The notes under the pieces were generated by a model that ran no database searches, was not told where the DNA came from, and saw nothing but the letters and a program-made list of their open reading frames with translations. This document shows positions 1 to 12,833 of a DNA stretch of 64,000 nt, one piece after another. The first letter of the stretch is position 1. The number at the start of each line of letters is the position of its first letter. Source of the DNA: Brachionus rotundiformis (Eukaryota > Rotifera > Eurotatoria > Ploima > Brachionidae); contig JAESIW010000162.1 of the NCBI GenBank assembly GCA_016802295.1, positions 1,343,346 to 1,407,345 on the forward strand, written 5' to 3'. The translations under genes were made by a program, and so were the position numbers.

Positions 1-432
1 GAACGTTCTACATTGGAACATGAAATGACTAAGATTTTATCCTGCTTTTCGATCATGGTAGTGGTCAAATTCTTTCAAATAGGTCAAAGTAATGTTATGA
101 AAAGAAAAATGACTCAAATTTGGCTAATTTTTGGTCTAATGAAAAAAAAAATCTTTTTTTGGCAAGATTTATATATTAAAAAATAAAATTAATTTAATCA
201 ATCAATTGAAAAAATACAAAAATTATTACCAGTTAAAACATGGTCAATTAGAGAATCAAATAAATAATTTATTAGCTTGATTTTCTAAAATTATTTAATA
301 TATTTTAGTAGTAATAATTTATTTTATTGATAAATTTTGAAAAAAAAAATGATATTTTTAGTTTGGCTTTTTTTCATAAAAGTTTAACATTTTTTTAAAA
401 ATTAATTTTTAGGCTTTTTTGCTTTTTAAATT
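1..432. other. AT-rich intergenic stretch
   Basis: Downstream side of the mitochondrial peptidase gene. I see only A/T runs and no convincing reading frame or RNA gene. Confidence 0.5.
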
Positions 433-2124
433 CTAAAATCTAGCTAACCACATACGACCTCTAGTTCTATTGTAGTCTGGCAGTTGTTCTACTGGACCAA
501 CAGCCGAAATCGCTGGACATTGGTCATAAATATATTTCATAGCTACTTTACGGATAACATTTGCATTAACTGCATCAATGCGATCTTCCAATTCAGCCAA
601 TGGCAAACGTCTGTTGTAGACCAGTAATTGGCGACCTATTTCTTCACATATTGGAGTCGATCCGTCCAACTGAAGTAAAATGTTAGTTCTTAACAAATTT
701 TTGGCTCGGTTAACTTCAGCTTCGGTAACACTGGTACATAATCTCATCCTTGATTAAATCTTAAACTTAGCTATCTCTTAAATATCTGCTATAATTACCA
801 TTCTTCCTGCAAAGATATCATGAAGTCGTCTATTTTCAATCTGTCGGTAACAAAGTATACACCCCATAGACCAGTGTCAGCGTAGCATGTGTTAAAAGCC
901 TGGAAACTATGGCAAAGATTGTACTTAGCACTGCTTTGAGCTAATCGACTGCCAATGTTACCTCCACTTCCCATTGATCTAAAACAAATAAAAATAATTT
1001 TGATTTAAATAATTTTTTTTTCAATTTTATAACCTGTCCCAGCTTCCCAACATGGTACTGGCTACCATTAAAGGAATGGTGTCGGCATCAGACCACGAAG
1101 TACCCTCGACACTGATAGCAATATGAGCCAGTCTCATATCATCATCTCTAACTCTTATTTCACTACCTGTGAATCTGCAAGGCTCCAATCCTTGGACTTG
1201 TGTATTGGTATCGGCCTTTAGTGAGCCAAAGTGCTGTTCGGCAAGCTTAACCAATTCGTCATGGTTGACACCACCGGCCGCAGCCAGTACCATTCTAGAG
1301 GGCTTATAGTGAGTGTTAATGTAGTCACGCAAGTCTTTGGCAGTAATTGATTGTATGTTCTCAGTAGGTCCAAGAATGGTGCGACCCAATGGAGTTCCTT
1401 GATAGGCTGTAGCGTGCAAGTGGTCGAATACAACCTCTTGTAAATTGGTCTCGACTTCTTGCATCTCTCTCAAAATAACTCCTCTTTCCCTTTCGATCTC
1501 AGCTTCACCCAATGTGCTGTTCTGCAAAATATCCGACAGAATATCAACTGCCTTTGGCAAATCTTTGCTAAACGCCTTTGCATAATAGACTGTCTGTTCT
1601 CTTGATGTATAAGCGTTCAAGTGAGCACCCATATTTTCAACTTCCAGTTCCAAGTCAGTCTGGGTCCTTCGTTTAGTTCCCTGATTGGAAAAAAGAGCAA
1701 TTTTTTTCTTCATAATTAACTTATTTTTGGAAATTAATCTTTACTTTAAATGCCATATGTTCCAAAAAATGGGCAGTGCCGTTTGTTTTTTCTGTTTCGA
1801 AGCGACTTCCAGCATCGATCCAGATTCCGACCTTTGGCAATTTTTAAATCTAATCTCTCTTTTAAAGATTAAAATTACAGTGCATGTCGGAAAACCGTAG
1901 TCTTCGGTGGCCACTCTCAAGCCATTTGAAAGAGTGGTTACTCTGGTCTCTGGCATAGTGTTTGCCAAGTGTTCATAACTTTGCGAATTTGCTAATCTTG
2001 ATGGCAAGATTAACTTAATTAAATTAATTTTAGCTGATTAAGGCTTTTTTTATGTTATAAAAAATTTTACATTTTTTTTGAAATTTTTTGTTAATTTGCC
2101 CAAGTTTCGGACTGTAAAAGCCAT
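433..2124 (-). CDS. PMPCB: Mitochondrial-processing peptidase subunit beta
   Basis: Catalytic subunit of the matrix peptidase that removes presequences from imported mitochondrial proteins (M16 zinc protease family). I read six exons on the minus strand: 2071-2124, 1879-2013, 1745-1831, 1034-1680, 799-978 and 433-748, giving about 472 residues, close to the usual length near 490. The first exon supplies ATG at 2124 and a basic, amphipathic-looking presequence (MAFTVRNLGKLTKNFKKN). The inverted zinc motif HFLEH is present, followed about 75 residues on by the acidic zinc-ligand region ERGVILREMQE. The glycine-rich segment GSGGNIGSR and the ending through KYIYDQCPAISAVGP are typical of the beta subunit. 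The start at 2124 is preferred because the reading frame upstream of 2007 has no ATG and a clean intron (2014-2070) links to the presequence exon. Very confident family; exon 1 is a little less certain. Confidence 0.95.
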
Positions 2125-4249
2125 CTTGAAATAGTTAGTAGCTATTTAAATCTATTGGAATTAATTTTAAACCATTAATAAATTATAAATGTCCAAGAAA
2201 GAAGCTGCAAAATAATTGGTAACTTTTTTACCAAAACTTGAATAAAACTTATTTTTTTAATATTAAATTGTTATATGTTCATGAACTGCAGTATTTTCAT
2301 GAGTCTTTGTTACATACGCTTTTTGAACGCAGTTTTTTTTGCTTATACCAAGCATATATTTCTTTAATTTAGACCCTAATTGGAATATTTATAAAGAAAG
2401 CTTTACATAATTGCAGTTGGTGCAAAACTTTGTTTATCTTTGTGATTGAATAGAATTCCGTAATATTACCGGCTTTTTAAATTATTTTATTATAAAAAAA
2501 GCAATCAACTATTTTCCTTCTTTATTGAATTTTTTTATATAAAATTAGATAGAAAAGAAATATTTAAATAAATAAATGGTAAAAGTTTTTTCAGAGCCTC
2601 AAACCAGTAAACCAGCATTTAATCCACTTTAGTAAACTTTAGGAATTTTTGGACACTGGCTGATCAGCTGGATTTACATAGATTGGTGAAGTCGCTACTA
2701 ATTTAGGCTCTAGTAGTTTAAATTTCAGCATTTATATACAAATAATTTTTGTTTATATAGGGACTAATGAAATGCCATTCGATCCTGATGATGTACCAGG
2801 TCATTATTTGCCTCAAAATTCAGATAAAAATAGCCAAAGTAATGCTTTATTTTGATCGAATAAGAATTTTCTATATTTATTGAAATTATTTAAGACAGAT
2901 TAATTTATACTTTATAATTTACCAAAGTTGACATGAAAGATGGTAAATATGCTTTTTCACCTATTTTAAGAAATTATTGAAAAATCTATCTGAATTAAAT
3001 GTATTAAACCACATCTTGTCATTAAACAGGTCTCAATTTGGAGAAAAAATAAAATTTTTAAATTACTTCACAAATTTCTTTTATTATTTATTTTTATCAA
3101 TTAATAAATAGAGATAATCTCGTTTATTATCTATTGACATATATTTTTTTCCATTTTTATTGGTATGATGAATCAGATTGTTTATAAGCCAGAATATACA
3201 TTAAACAATTGACCGATATGGCTTTGTCATTCTAGATTTCCTCATTAATTGTCTATAAATAAATATATAATTATGTTCAGTAAAGAATTTTAAGGTAGAT
3301 AAACAAAAGTTTTTTTTTTGTTTTATTCAAATTAATTTGTAAGTAAAATTTACTTAAAGTTTATTTATAATTTAGTTCATACGTAGGTTGAATCAGAAAA
3401 TTTAAAAGTACATAATTTCAACCTATTTTCATTCAATATAAAAATTGTGATTAGCTGTGGACTTATGATTTTTAACAAATGATAACAGAAACCAAAAGCT
3501 ACCTTTTAGTTTATTCAAAAATCCAAGTAGTTTTTAGGTGACCATATGCTGCTTTATTTTAATGATATGCCAATAGTCTGAGAATACCAATAAGAGCCAA
3601 ATTATTGCACGAAATTGAGATGGCAAACAATTTCACCTAAGAAGCCTCGAATATGTTTCGAAAATGTTAAAGGAATTTTTGAACAGGTTTCCATTGTTAA
3701 TGGAACGAAAAAAATTATTCTGTCTGAAAATAAAATATGCTTTTTAAGTTTCATTTGTAGCTGTTTTGGTAAAACCAAAGAGTTCTAGTAATTTTAAGAA
3801 AAAATAGACTTTGGATTTTTTAAATAGTGTATACTTGATAAGACATTTTTATATTTGACATACCTAATTTAAGCAAAGATTATTATTATTACAACAACAA
3901 GTAAGAAAAAATCTATCCAAACATCTAAAGAAAAATTAATTAAACAAAAGTTTTTTAATCAAATTTTATTATTATTTTCCTTGTTTATTCAAAATTTAAA
4001 CTTCGCTCTAAGTTAATTATCGCCAATAATAGGAAATTCCTATTAAAAAACTATTTCAAAAAATCCTAGCAACTGACACACATTTTGCTAATTATCAATT
4101 CAAAATGAGCTTTTTAAAATTAACTTTAAAAATCAAAATTACAAAAAAGTAAATATTTATTTAAAATTTTACTTTTTAAATACTAAGAATTAAAAACAAA
4201 ACAAAAAAAAACTTAAAAAAATAGTCAAAAACAATTAGAATATCTTATT
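2125..4249. other. Intergenic region, nothing recognised
   Basis: About 2.1 kb of AT-rich sequence between two minus-strand genes. Only very short reading frames; no repeat or RNA gene that I can support. Confidence 0.4.
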
Positions 4250-5296
4250 CTAATTTTTTTTATTTACCATCTTCTGAGAAACTTTATTTGGAGCTCTGTA
4301 CCTCAAATGCTTCGAAAGCTTAATACTTTTGTCATTTATAAATGAATAGCGTTTGTAAATATCCTCTTTGGCAAGCTCTAGCTGCTTTGGCTCGCTCAAG
4401 TTAAAGCGTTTTATCAAAAAACTCGGAGTTAGATAATTATTAGATTTTTTCACAGGCTCAAAATTTACATTTGCATTAATATTCTCTTTTTCCAACAAAT
4501 CTATCTCTTCGGTGCTATAGCCCCTAAAGATCAAGTCTGAAATTCTGGTGCGATGAGAAGTGCAGTCACTTTTGGGATCGAACAAAGAAATCTTTCTTGA
4601 ACGTGGCTCTCTTTGTGTATACATTGAGAAGCTAGAGCCCGTTCGGGTCGAAAAGCTAAGCTTGGTGCTTGGACGGCTTTTTTTGGTCACTCCATCTGCG
4701 TCATGAATCGCCGGAAGTGTCAAATCAGAACCTTTTGGTGCAAATTTGGCCGTGTTTTGAACAGCATTAGCTGTCAAAGATTGGTTTCTTTTCATCTTTG
4801 GTTTCAATATAGTTTTTTTGTCTATTTTATTTTCAAGCACTTTTTCTTCCACATTCAACTCAGGGTGGCTTATTCTGGTCACTTGAGGCTGCTCTTCTAT
4901 ATACAAATCGTACTGTTTTGAATATTTGATCAAATTATCAGTCAATAGGCTGTTTATTATTTCCTTGTAGGCCGGCGAGTGCTTCGATTTTAGAGCCATT
5001 TTGGCCTCTTGGGTTTTGAGTCGATTGACTATTTCGTTTATATGGTATTGGTTCATTGAGTTGTCTATGTCCAAATCTCTGCTTTTGTTATTTCGATAGG
5101 TGTCTGTCTGCATGTAGTTTAGGTCATTGTAGCTCGAGGAAAAGCTCGCCGTTGACGAAGAGGCTCTGGTTTCGTTTATGTCAATGGAAGATTGGATTTC
5201 TTGAAAGTCGGGCGCCATCTTTGCGCCAGTCTTTTGTTTAAATTTTGAATTTTGTAGTTTTTGCTTTAACTCCGAGCTTTGGACCATGGTAGTCAT
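4250..5296 (-). CDS. Uncharacterised 348-residue intronless protein
   Basis: A single open frame from ATG at 5296 to a stop at 4250. Base composition is noticeably richer in G+C than the flanks, which supports coding. The protein is hydrophilic, with a Ser/Thr-rich N-terminal part (around residues 45-60, SSSTASFSSSYNDLNY), a charged middle rich in Lys/Glu, and a basic C-terminal end finishing KVSQKMVNKKN. I see no signal peptide, membrane segment or zinc motif. The segment near residues 95-125 (INEIVNRLKTQEAKMALKS) could form a short helix or coiled coil. I do not recognise a family. Probably a real gene encoding a largely disordered protein; a terminal exon of a larger gene is possible but no splice link was evident. 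Confidence 0.7.
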   Translation of the reverse strand: MTTMVQSSELKQKLQNSKFKQKTGAKMAPDFQEIQSSIDINETRASSSTASFSSSYNDLNYMQTDTYRNNKSRDLDIDNSMNQYHINEIVNRLKTQEAKMALKSKHSPAYKEIINSLLTDNLIKYSKQYDLYIEEQPQVTRISHPELNVEEKVLENKIDKKTILKPKMKRNQSLTANAVQNTAKFAPKGSDLTLPAIHDADGVTKKSRPSTKLSFSTRTGSSFSMYTQREPRSRKISLFDPKSDCTSHRTRISDLIFRGYSTEEIDLLEKENINANVNFEPVKKSNNYLTPSFLIKRFNLSEPKQLELAKEDIYKRYSFINDKSIKLSKHLRYRAPNKVSQKMVNKKN

Positions 5297-7225
5297 TTTC
5301 GATTTCTAAATGAGCCATTTTTTTAATTTTAATTTAAATAAAAAAAAAATTCTTATTTATGTTTCGTAATATTTGTTTAAAATAGAAAGCTGAACCTTTT
5401 TATTTAATTATTAGACTCGGTTCTTAAGCTTTTTGAAAATAGTTTCCAAGTTATTTTGATATTTAAATTTGGGCTTTGGATCCATGCTGATGGCATACAT
5501 TAGACTACATTCGGAAAAATTATTTTCATCCGAATTAATCAAAATTAAATTAAACAATTAGACCCTAAATAATTAAAAAAGTTGTTTGGAAACCTTAAAT
5601 TTTGAACTAATGTATTTGAATAAATTTTTTTTTATGCTATAAATAATTTTTTTCATAAATATTTCCGACTTTTTCTTATTGATTAATGAATTAAAATAAT
5701 TGTTTATCAAGGTGTTTATATTTTTAGATTAAATTCTTCATCAACTGGACTATTTCAAGTTTTGCCAATTTCACATGAATATTTTTAGCTGTAAAAATAA
5801 ACATCTTGTTAAAATGCCTCTTTATTTTTAATCATTGTGATTAAGCGTTCCTAATGCTTTTAATAGGCAATTTATTGCCTAATCCTTTAAACAATCATCT
5901 AATCTACCGAATTAAAAGTAACTAGTACCAATCTTGTTATGTACCAGAATGGAAATATGATTTATTTTACAAATTTTTTGTTTAGTTTAAAAAAAAATTG
6001 ATAAATTTTTAATAAATTTTACAACAAATTTAAATAAAGAGCTGACGTTAGTTAAACTAATGAGCTAATCTCATTACTATGATAAAATTTAACATTTTAG
6101 AAGAAATCAAAATTTGTTTACTTTAGAAAATACTGTAAAAATATTGACTTAATTGCCAAAGCAAATTAAGCTTAAGCACCAGCGACACTTAAATAGAGTA
6201 ATAATGAGCTCGTTAATTCCATTTTGGTTTAACATAAATAAACTTTTATTTAAGCTCAAAGAAATTTGTTATTCGGTTAAAGTTTTTTAACTCTGAGTGG
6301 CCGCATTGAATGATTCTGAATAGCATCATGCTTGGAAAGATAAAACCTAGATTTCCTAAGTTTCTTGGCGTAATAAGTAAAAAGTTAGGATCCAGAATTC
6401 AAAAATAATTTCTTAATATCCTATTTAATATTTTTTTGATATTAATTTAATCTTAATTGTGTTATTTTTGAGATTTTTCTGATTATTTTTTTAATTTTTT
6501 AAAAGCAGAATGATGAAATAATGATTTTGCTGATTAAACCAAAAGTTAAATCTTTTCATATTTTTAATTTCTTTTTTTAAAAAAGAATTTTTCCAATTTA
6601 ATAAAGATATTGCATTTTTTATTAATTGATATTTAATGAAAAATATTTCATTTTTAATTTTTAATACCATATAAAATATATTAAATAAAAACAAAAAAAA
6701 TATGTTTGTTGATTTCTCTCTCTATTTGTTTGCTTAGCCAACATTGTTTTGCCTTATTTAACTTTTTCAGCTAAAATTAGTTACACAATTCTCGCTTTAA
6801 TTAATTAGACTGTAAGTTTTTTTTCAATTTAATTGAAGATATTATACCATTTAGTAGACAACTTACAAGGAATATTTTTAAATAATGCTGATACCAACTC
6901 TCCTATCCATAAAAACTTTACAAACCATTTTACCAAATTGATACCTAAACAATGAGAAAGCAAATTCCAGATACATTATTAATTAAAAAAAACAATGAAA
7001 AAAATATTTATCTTATTCTAAAATAAATATATTTATATTAGAAATAAACTTTTAAATTAAATATTGTTTAATTTTAATTTAATTTAAAAGTTCCAATAAA
7101 AATAGTAATCTGATGTGAGTCAATTTTAAGAATAAATTTTTTTGTTTTTTTACAAACATTTATTAACATTAAACAATTCAAAAAATTAATTTTTTTAGAC
7201 AAATTTCTAAAGCTTTTTCTAAATC
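5297..7225. other. Intergenic region, nothing recognised
   Basis: About 1.9 kb of AT-rich sequence. A short frame at 6491-6694 on the minus strand is Lys/Asn/Phe-rich as expected by chance at this composition and is not called. Confidence 0.4.
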
Positions 7226-8029
7226 CTATTGCAAGAGATAAATTGGCTGAGTTGCCAGCAGTTGATGTGGAGGTCTAATAGGTACTAGGCCAGGCTGGTT
7301 CGGCTGCAAGCTATCTATTGACAAAGAGCCCTCTAATCTGAAGGCTAGCTGTAAAAAAAATTGCTTGGAAATCGGGTTCCAATGAGTCCAGAATTTATTC
7401 TCATTCTTGTCGACTTCTCTACTTGGAACCTTGAATGCAATTGTTTCATAAGGCTCAGCTGCAAACAACAAATACTGCCATTTTTTGTCTGGTGCTTCTA
7501 TGTGCTGTTCATAGGCAGACATAAACCTGTGCCTTGGTATTATGCCCTCAGCTATCTCAGGGTAATCAATTTGAAATAGCAAACTTTGCTGTTTGGTATC
7601 CGGGTCTCTCTGTTTGGTTACTTTGTAGCCAGGTCTACCAATTTTGACAAATTTTTTTATATCAACATTTTGTTTAGCAGATGACATTGGAGCAGAAGGT
7701 GCATCGGCAAGCTCCTTAGCAGCTCGACGTGCCAAGTTGGCTTGATGCTTTTTTCCTTGCGTATGAGCCAGATAGCTTCCTTCATTGTTGTGCAAGGTTA
7801 GGCAAAGCTTACACTCAAATGTACCCAAGTGATTTTTGATAAAATATGGATCCTTGAATATGTCGATGGTTTCCAAAGCCAGCTGTCTCAAGCGCTCACG
7901 TCTGTCTCTGTTTGTCTCTGAAGCTGAGGCCACACCACCTCCGCCAGTCTTGGCGCCGGCTAAAAATAAAGTTTAATACTTACAATTTGCTGTGATCAAG
8001 TAAAATTTACGTCTATGCTGGTAATCCAT
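7226..8029 (-). CDS. SF3A2: Splicing factor 3A subunit 2 (SF3a66), short-tailed
   Basis: Component of the SF3a complex of the U2 snRNP, needed for branch-site recognition. Two exons: a 19-nt first exon (8011-8029) coding MDYQHR and the main exon 7226-7959. After the join the protein reads RPGAKTGGGGVASASETN, nearly the animal consensus. The matrin-type C2H2 zinc finger is intact (FECKLCLTLHNNEGSYLAHT...KKH), as are KKFVKIGRPGYKVTKQRD and the core QQSLLFQIDYPEIAEG. Total is about 250 residues. Vertebrate SF3A2 has a long proline-rich heptad-repeat tail after FWTHWN...KQFFLQ; here only about 35 residues follow, with a few prolines, before the stop. The start at 8029 is chosen because the conserved N-terminus is recovered only by including the mini-exon. 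Confidence 0.97.
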
Positions 8030-9228
8030 TGTTGAATTCTTTCCAGTGGTTCAATTTAAAATATTATTTTGTTCTAATCTATTGCTATATATTTAAATTA
8101 ATTAATTTGTGCATATTTTGAAATTATATATTTTGACATATCTTTGTTAAATTTTGTACTAGGATGGGAAAACATACCAAAGATCCAATTCTTAAGATTT
8201 TCTTTAAAGCTTTTACAAAATTTCTGTTTATATTTTAATTTTTTTAATTAAATTTTATGATAGTTACAAATAATGACTATAAAAATTACAAAATTCTCAT
8301 AAAAATTTAATATTCAATTTCTAATAATTAATAAAGGATAAATTCAAAATGTCTTGCATCCGGAACTGTTTTATCTTTCTCTAAATCTGAATGATAATTT
8401 TAAAAAATCTCAGAATAAATTAATAATTCATAAAATCATTTCACTGTGGATTATATATTTTTATTTTTGGATACAAAAATTTATTATTAATTAATATACA
8501 ATTTAAGTAAAATTAGATATTTAAATGAGTAAACATTTATTTAGCTCTGTATAGCTAAATTAATTAAGTTTCTTACTGGAAATGTATAAAAATTTTTTTA
8601 TTCATTTTGGGGGCAAAAAATGTCAAATTTATAATTCAATTTTTATTTTAAATAATTAGAATAATCTACACAATTATTAATTTAAATACATTTCTAATAT
8701 TTTCAGTAATAAATAAATTTAGCTTACAAAAATATTTCGTTGATAATACCTCAATTTCCTGGAGGAAGAGAGTAAATTTTTTTATATGCTAAGACTTTAA
8801 ACTGATAATTAATTAGTATACTAATCAACGTGTTATTTTTGAATTATTTTTAAATATATTTAATTTAAGGACAATAAAAACATAGTTGTTTGTGATAACC
8901 TTTTTAAACTTATTTTATATCAAGAATAATTAGTTTTTCCTTTAATGATGCAATGAATGTTAAAACAAATTTTTGCATTTTGCATATTTTTAATTTTGAA
9001 ATTTGAGATAAATTAATAATTAAGAGAAATAATAAAAAAAAAACTTCCATTTTTCAAATTATTTGAAGTGCCGGTTTTGTCTTTGGGAAAAAATTAGCAT
9101 AAATTCATAGCAAAAGGAATTATATTTTGTTATTCTTTTATTTGAATGAATTTATTTTTTATAATACTTTATAAATATGATTAAATATTTAAATTAGTCA
9201 CTAAAAATTTAACTTTAGAAAACACAAG
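8030..9228. other. Divergent intergenic region between SF3A2 and APPL
   Basis: Both neighbouring genes start outward from this 1.2 kb region, so their promoters must lie here. I see no specific element that I can name in the A/T-rich sequence. Confidence 0.4.
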
Positions 9229-11741
9229 ATGCTTCCCGAAACCCAAAAGCTCTTTTTGGAAGACTGTTTGGACGATGCTCCACAAGTAAGAACAAAGTAG
9301 AGCTAGTTAAATAAATCTCATTTTTGGTCTCGATTTAGACCCGAGCGATGGTCGACTTGTTCGAAAGAGATGCTCAAATGCTTAAAAAGTTCAGCAAAGC
9401 ATTTGCCAGCAGTTGCCAAAAAGTCCTCAATGCTCAGGTGGCAATGATAAGTGCCACGCAAGAGATGTCCTATTATTTGAGACTTTACGGAATGCAGAAT
9501 TTTCCTCTAGAGCCCTCGGTTGATCAAGGCGAAGGCCAAAATCAACCAGAAAGCGGCTCTATATCTTCCAATTTGAACCAATTCGCCAATTATGTTGATG
9601 AAGTAAAAAAAAAGTCTTTCCCAAACCTCCTGTATTCAATCTTATCTTAAAGATATCAACTTGCTTTCAAGTTTTTGTCACCCAACTCAATGATGCCATG
9701 ATTTATCCATTGAGCAAGTTTATAGACAACGAATTTGATGGTAATGCGTTTGGTGATCTATCTACAAAATAGTTGATTTTTTTAGAACTTACAAGCTCAC
9801 AGAAAATGTACCAAATTTCGAGCGAGGAAGACGAAGCTGCCAGACAAAAATACCTAAAAATTCCAAACCGAAAAGAGTATGAACAACAGCGCATCCAAGC
9901 TAATGAAGAATGCTTTGCTTTTAGGAAAAAATTTCATGAAGTATTTAAGTTTAAAATACAATAGCATATCTATTTTATGATAAGATAATAAAAATTTAAG
10001 AGTGCATTAAACTACTTTTCTTCTCTAAACTCATTACAATTCAAAAGACAGTACATGTTCATGGAACCAATGATGTCTTTTGTCCACACAATGAAATTGT
10101 TTTTCAAAATGGGCTTCGAGACGTTCAGTCCTGATTCAGCTTCCAAAATAGACGAGTTTCTAAATAAGATAAGTTCCCAAATTTGTGAGTAAGTGTATTA
10201 TCAAAAAATAATTATAATTTTGTTAAAAAATAAATTTTTTTTTGTAAGTGTAAAAGTAAAACAAATGGAAAGCATGGAAAAAACAAATAATTTGATTGAC
10301 TTACTCCAGCAGGATGGTTCTATCTATTATGCTGAAAGACCAGATGACCATGCAAATAAAAATTTAAAAAATTCAAACATTCTACAAAAATCCGGCTATC
10401 TAAATTTAAAATCGTAATCGTAACATATATTTAAATTTAATTTTTAATAATTATTTTTTGTCAAGAAAATTTCCATTTATTTCCAAATGGGACAGAGCTT
10501 TCTACTTTATTCAAAATGGATTTTTGATGCACCAACAAAAATCAGAAATAGCCGGCTCGGCCTTTTTGGAACTTAAGTCCGACCTAGCTGTTTCAGCCTG
10601 TGAAATTGACGAGCGTCAATTCACTTTCCAAATTAGTTCCCAATTTCCCAAAAAGATATTCTACTTACAGGCAAATAGCCTCCAAGATAGAGATGAAGTA
10701 AATAAAATATTTAAATAAGAATAAAAATTTTTTGATAATAATTTCTTTCCCATGTCAAGTGGATTTATATTTTAGAGAATGCCATAAAAACAGACAATAA
10801 AATAAAGCTAGAAAGTCACATGAACAACTTAAAGCTGAATAATCCATCTCTTTTGGAACAATTGGCAGGTAAGGCAGGCTTTAACTTGTTGAAAAAGCCC
10901 GAAATAAGGTTTGAGCTGGACAGAGAACTGATGAGACAAAACCGCCAAAATTTAGACTTGGACGATGCTCAAACTTACAAGGTAAGATTCTTGGGTTCCA
11001 TGGATGTAAAATCTGACAAGGGAAATCAATACATTAGTGAAACAATTGGTAAAGTAATGTCGGCCAGAGCCGAGCAAAACAACTATAGCCTCAGTGAGTT
11101 CGATATGGCAATAAACACCAAACATGTTAGTTTGCTCAAGATGGCACAATCGACAGAGGAGACATCGAGCAAGCTGAACAATATAGATGATTTGCTAAGC
11201 GCTATATTTAAGCTTGATAACATTGGATTTTGGGCTTCGTATCCCGAAAATGACCGATTATTTGGTTTGATCGTCAAAGACCGTGGTCAAGTTTTGAGGT
11301 TGTCATGCCATGTTTTTGAGAGCGATGTCTCTTCAAAGATAATATGCCAGGGCATTACAGATAATGTACAAAAGGCCTTCAAAGAATTAGTTGTAAGATT
11401 TTGAGTCTAATTTATTCAATTTGTGGATATAGATAAATAAATTTATTAAGGAAACGAACAGATCAGATCACTTGAAGGTGATAAAAAAGCGCGAAAAAGA
11501 AATCTTGTTGGCAAATATTGACAAATTACCAAATAAACAAGATAATGAAGATGGTGGTGAAAACAATGATCAAGATAGAAATGAATTGATGAATGTTGCT
11601 GAGTTGGCGTTTAGTTCACCAAATCCAAATTTTATAGTCCTAGATAGAGATATTTTGGAATGTGCTGACGAAAATGGTCAAGATAAAACAGATGAGAAAG
11701 CAGACCAAGATTTAAAGACAAATACTGAATCTGAAGCTTAA
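9229..11741 (+). CDS. APPL1: APPL adaptor (BAR-PH-PTB protein)
   Basis: Endosomal adaptor that binds Rab5 and couples receptors to signalling. Nine exons: 9229-9285, 9339-9602, 9653-9740, 9786-9940, 10052-10184, 10257-10413, 10466-10697, 10760-11392 and 11433-11741, all in phase, about 675 residues (human about 709). The N-terminal LFLEDCLDDAPQTRA matches the start of the APPL BAR domain, which continues through MYQISSEEDEAA and FFKMGFETF. The PH domain begins KSGYLNLKS and includes SKWDRAFYFIQNG. The PTB domain contains YKVRFLGSMDVKSD and NDRLFGLIVKD. The protein ends in the same ESEA motif as vertebrate APPL1. After the PTB a charged helical tail (KKREKEILLANIDK) precedes an acidic disordered part. 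Whether it is the single ancestor of APPL1 and APPL2 cannot be decided here. Confidence 0.95.
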
Positions 11742-12404
11742 TTTATTCGTTTATAAATTTTTAGTTGTTTTGATTATTTTATTTTATTAAGTTAATTTTT
11801 TTTACTTTTAAACTCATAGATAAAAGAACTAAAATTATTATCTAGCTTTTTACTTAAACAAATATTTCAACTGGGGATTAAAATTTGTATTTATTAGCTT
11901 TCTTTATTTAACTTTTATAAAGCTAAAATATTAATACTTACTAAATTAAGTTTTATCTTAGCTCAAGTTTAATAAAAAAATGTTTTGATTTTATTTTGTT
12001 ATTAATTTGATTTAAAATTTAAACAAAAAAATAATGAGAATTTTAAAAATTAGTCAAATAAAGAGGGATTGATTTAGTTATGTGTTTTTAACGCTGACAA
12101 CAGTCTATTTGCCACTCTTTCCTTCAAAACATTTTATAATGACCAAATGTTTGATATTTGGTAAAATATTTGCAATTTCCATCTAAATCACCAAAACATT
12201 TGGACTTATAATAGGAATCTGATAATTTGGTCAGACGTTTATAATTGATACAAGTTAATTTTAAAGGACGATGATAAAAAAATAAAAATTTAAATTATAA
12301 AAATAAATTTTTTTGTAAATTTAATGACAACTGGCTTGTTCATTTGGCTATTTAGCTGACCACTAATCTAAAATGAGACCAAAAAGTAGTACAGACAAAT
12401 GCTA
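11742..12404. other. Intergenic, nothing recognised
   Basis: AT-rich sequence between the APPL stop and a repeat unit at 12405. No gene seen. Confidence 0.4.
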
Positions 12405-12465
12405 TTTTGGATCAACTCAAGCAAGCGTTCGAGTGTTGGTCAACAAATACTTTCATGCGGCTTTA
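12405..12465 (+). repeat. Dispersed ~60-bp direct repeat, unit 1
   Basis: This stretch and 14118-14179 share the core GTTCGAGTGTTGGTCAA followed by AAATACTTTCA and GCGG with only scattered changes. Read in one forward frame both units stay open and several differences are silent, which hints at a decayed coding segment of a mobile element. The two units flank the RNF170-like gene in the same orientation. Confidence 0.6.
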
Positions 12466-12833
12466 TTTACCTTCGTAAGGTTTCAATAATAATTTGGAGT
12501 ACCAATTTTAAACCCATATGCAAAAAGACTAAAAAATGATATTAAATAACAATTAAATAAATTTTTTTTTCTAGCTTTGAATTAGTTTATTAGCAATTTC
12601 TTGTATATTCGTTACTTTAATTTTGTTTTAATTTAACATATTCTATTCTATTTTAAAATAATTACTAAATAGAAAAGATTAAAATTTAGCTCAAAATAAT
12701 TAGAAATGTTAATTGAAGGCATTGATGATTCGGTTTTTTGTTTTACTTTTCTTTTAGCAGTACTTATTTTTTATCTTTTATTTAAATATTTAAAGTAATA
12801 AAAAAAGTCAATTTAAATAACCAGGCTTAAATA

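Noticed and set aside
1685..1900. Plus-strand open frame over the peptidase gene
   Set aside because: Antisense shadow of the peptidase exons and introns.
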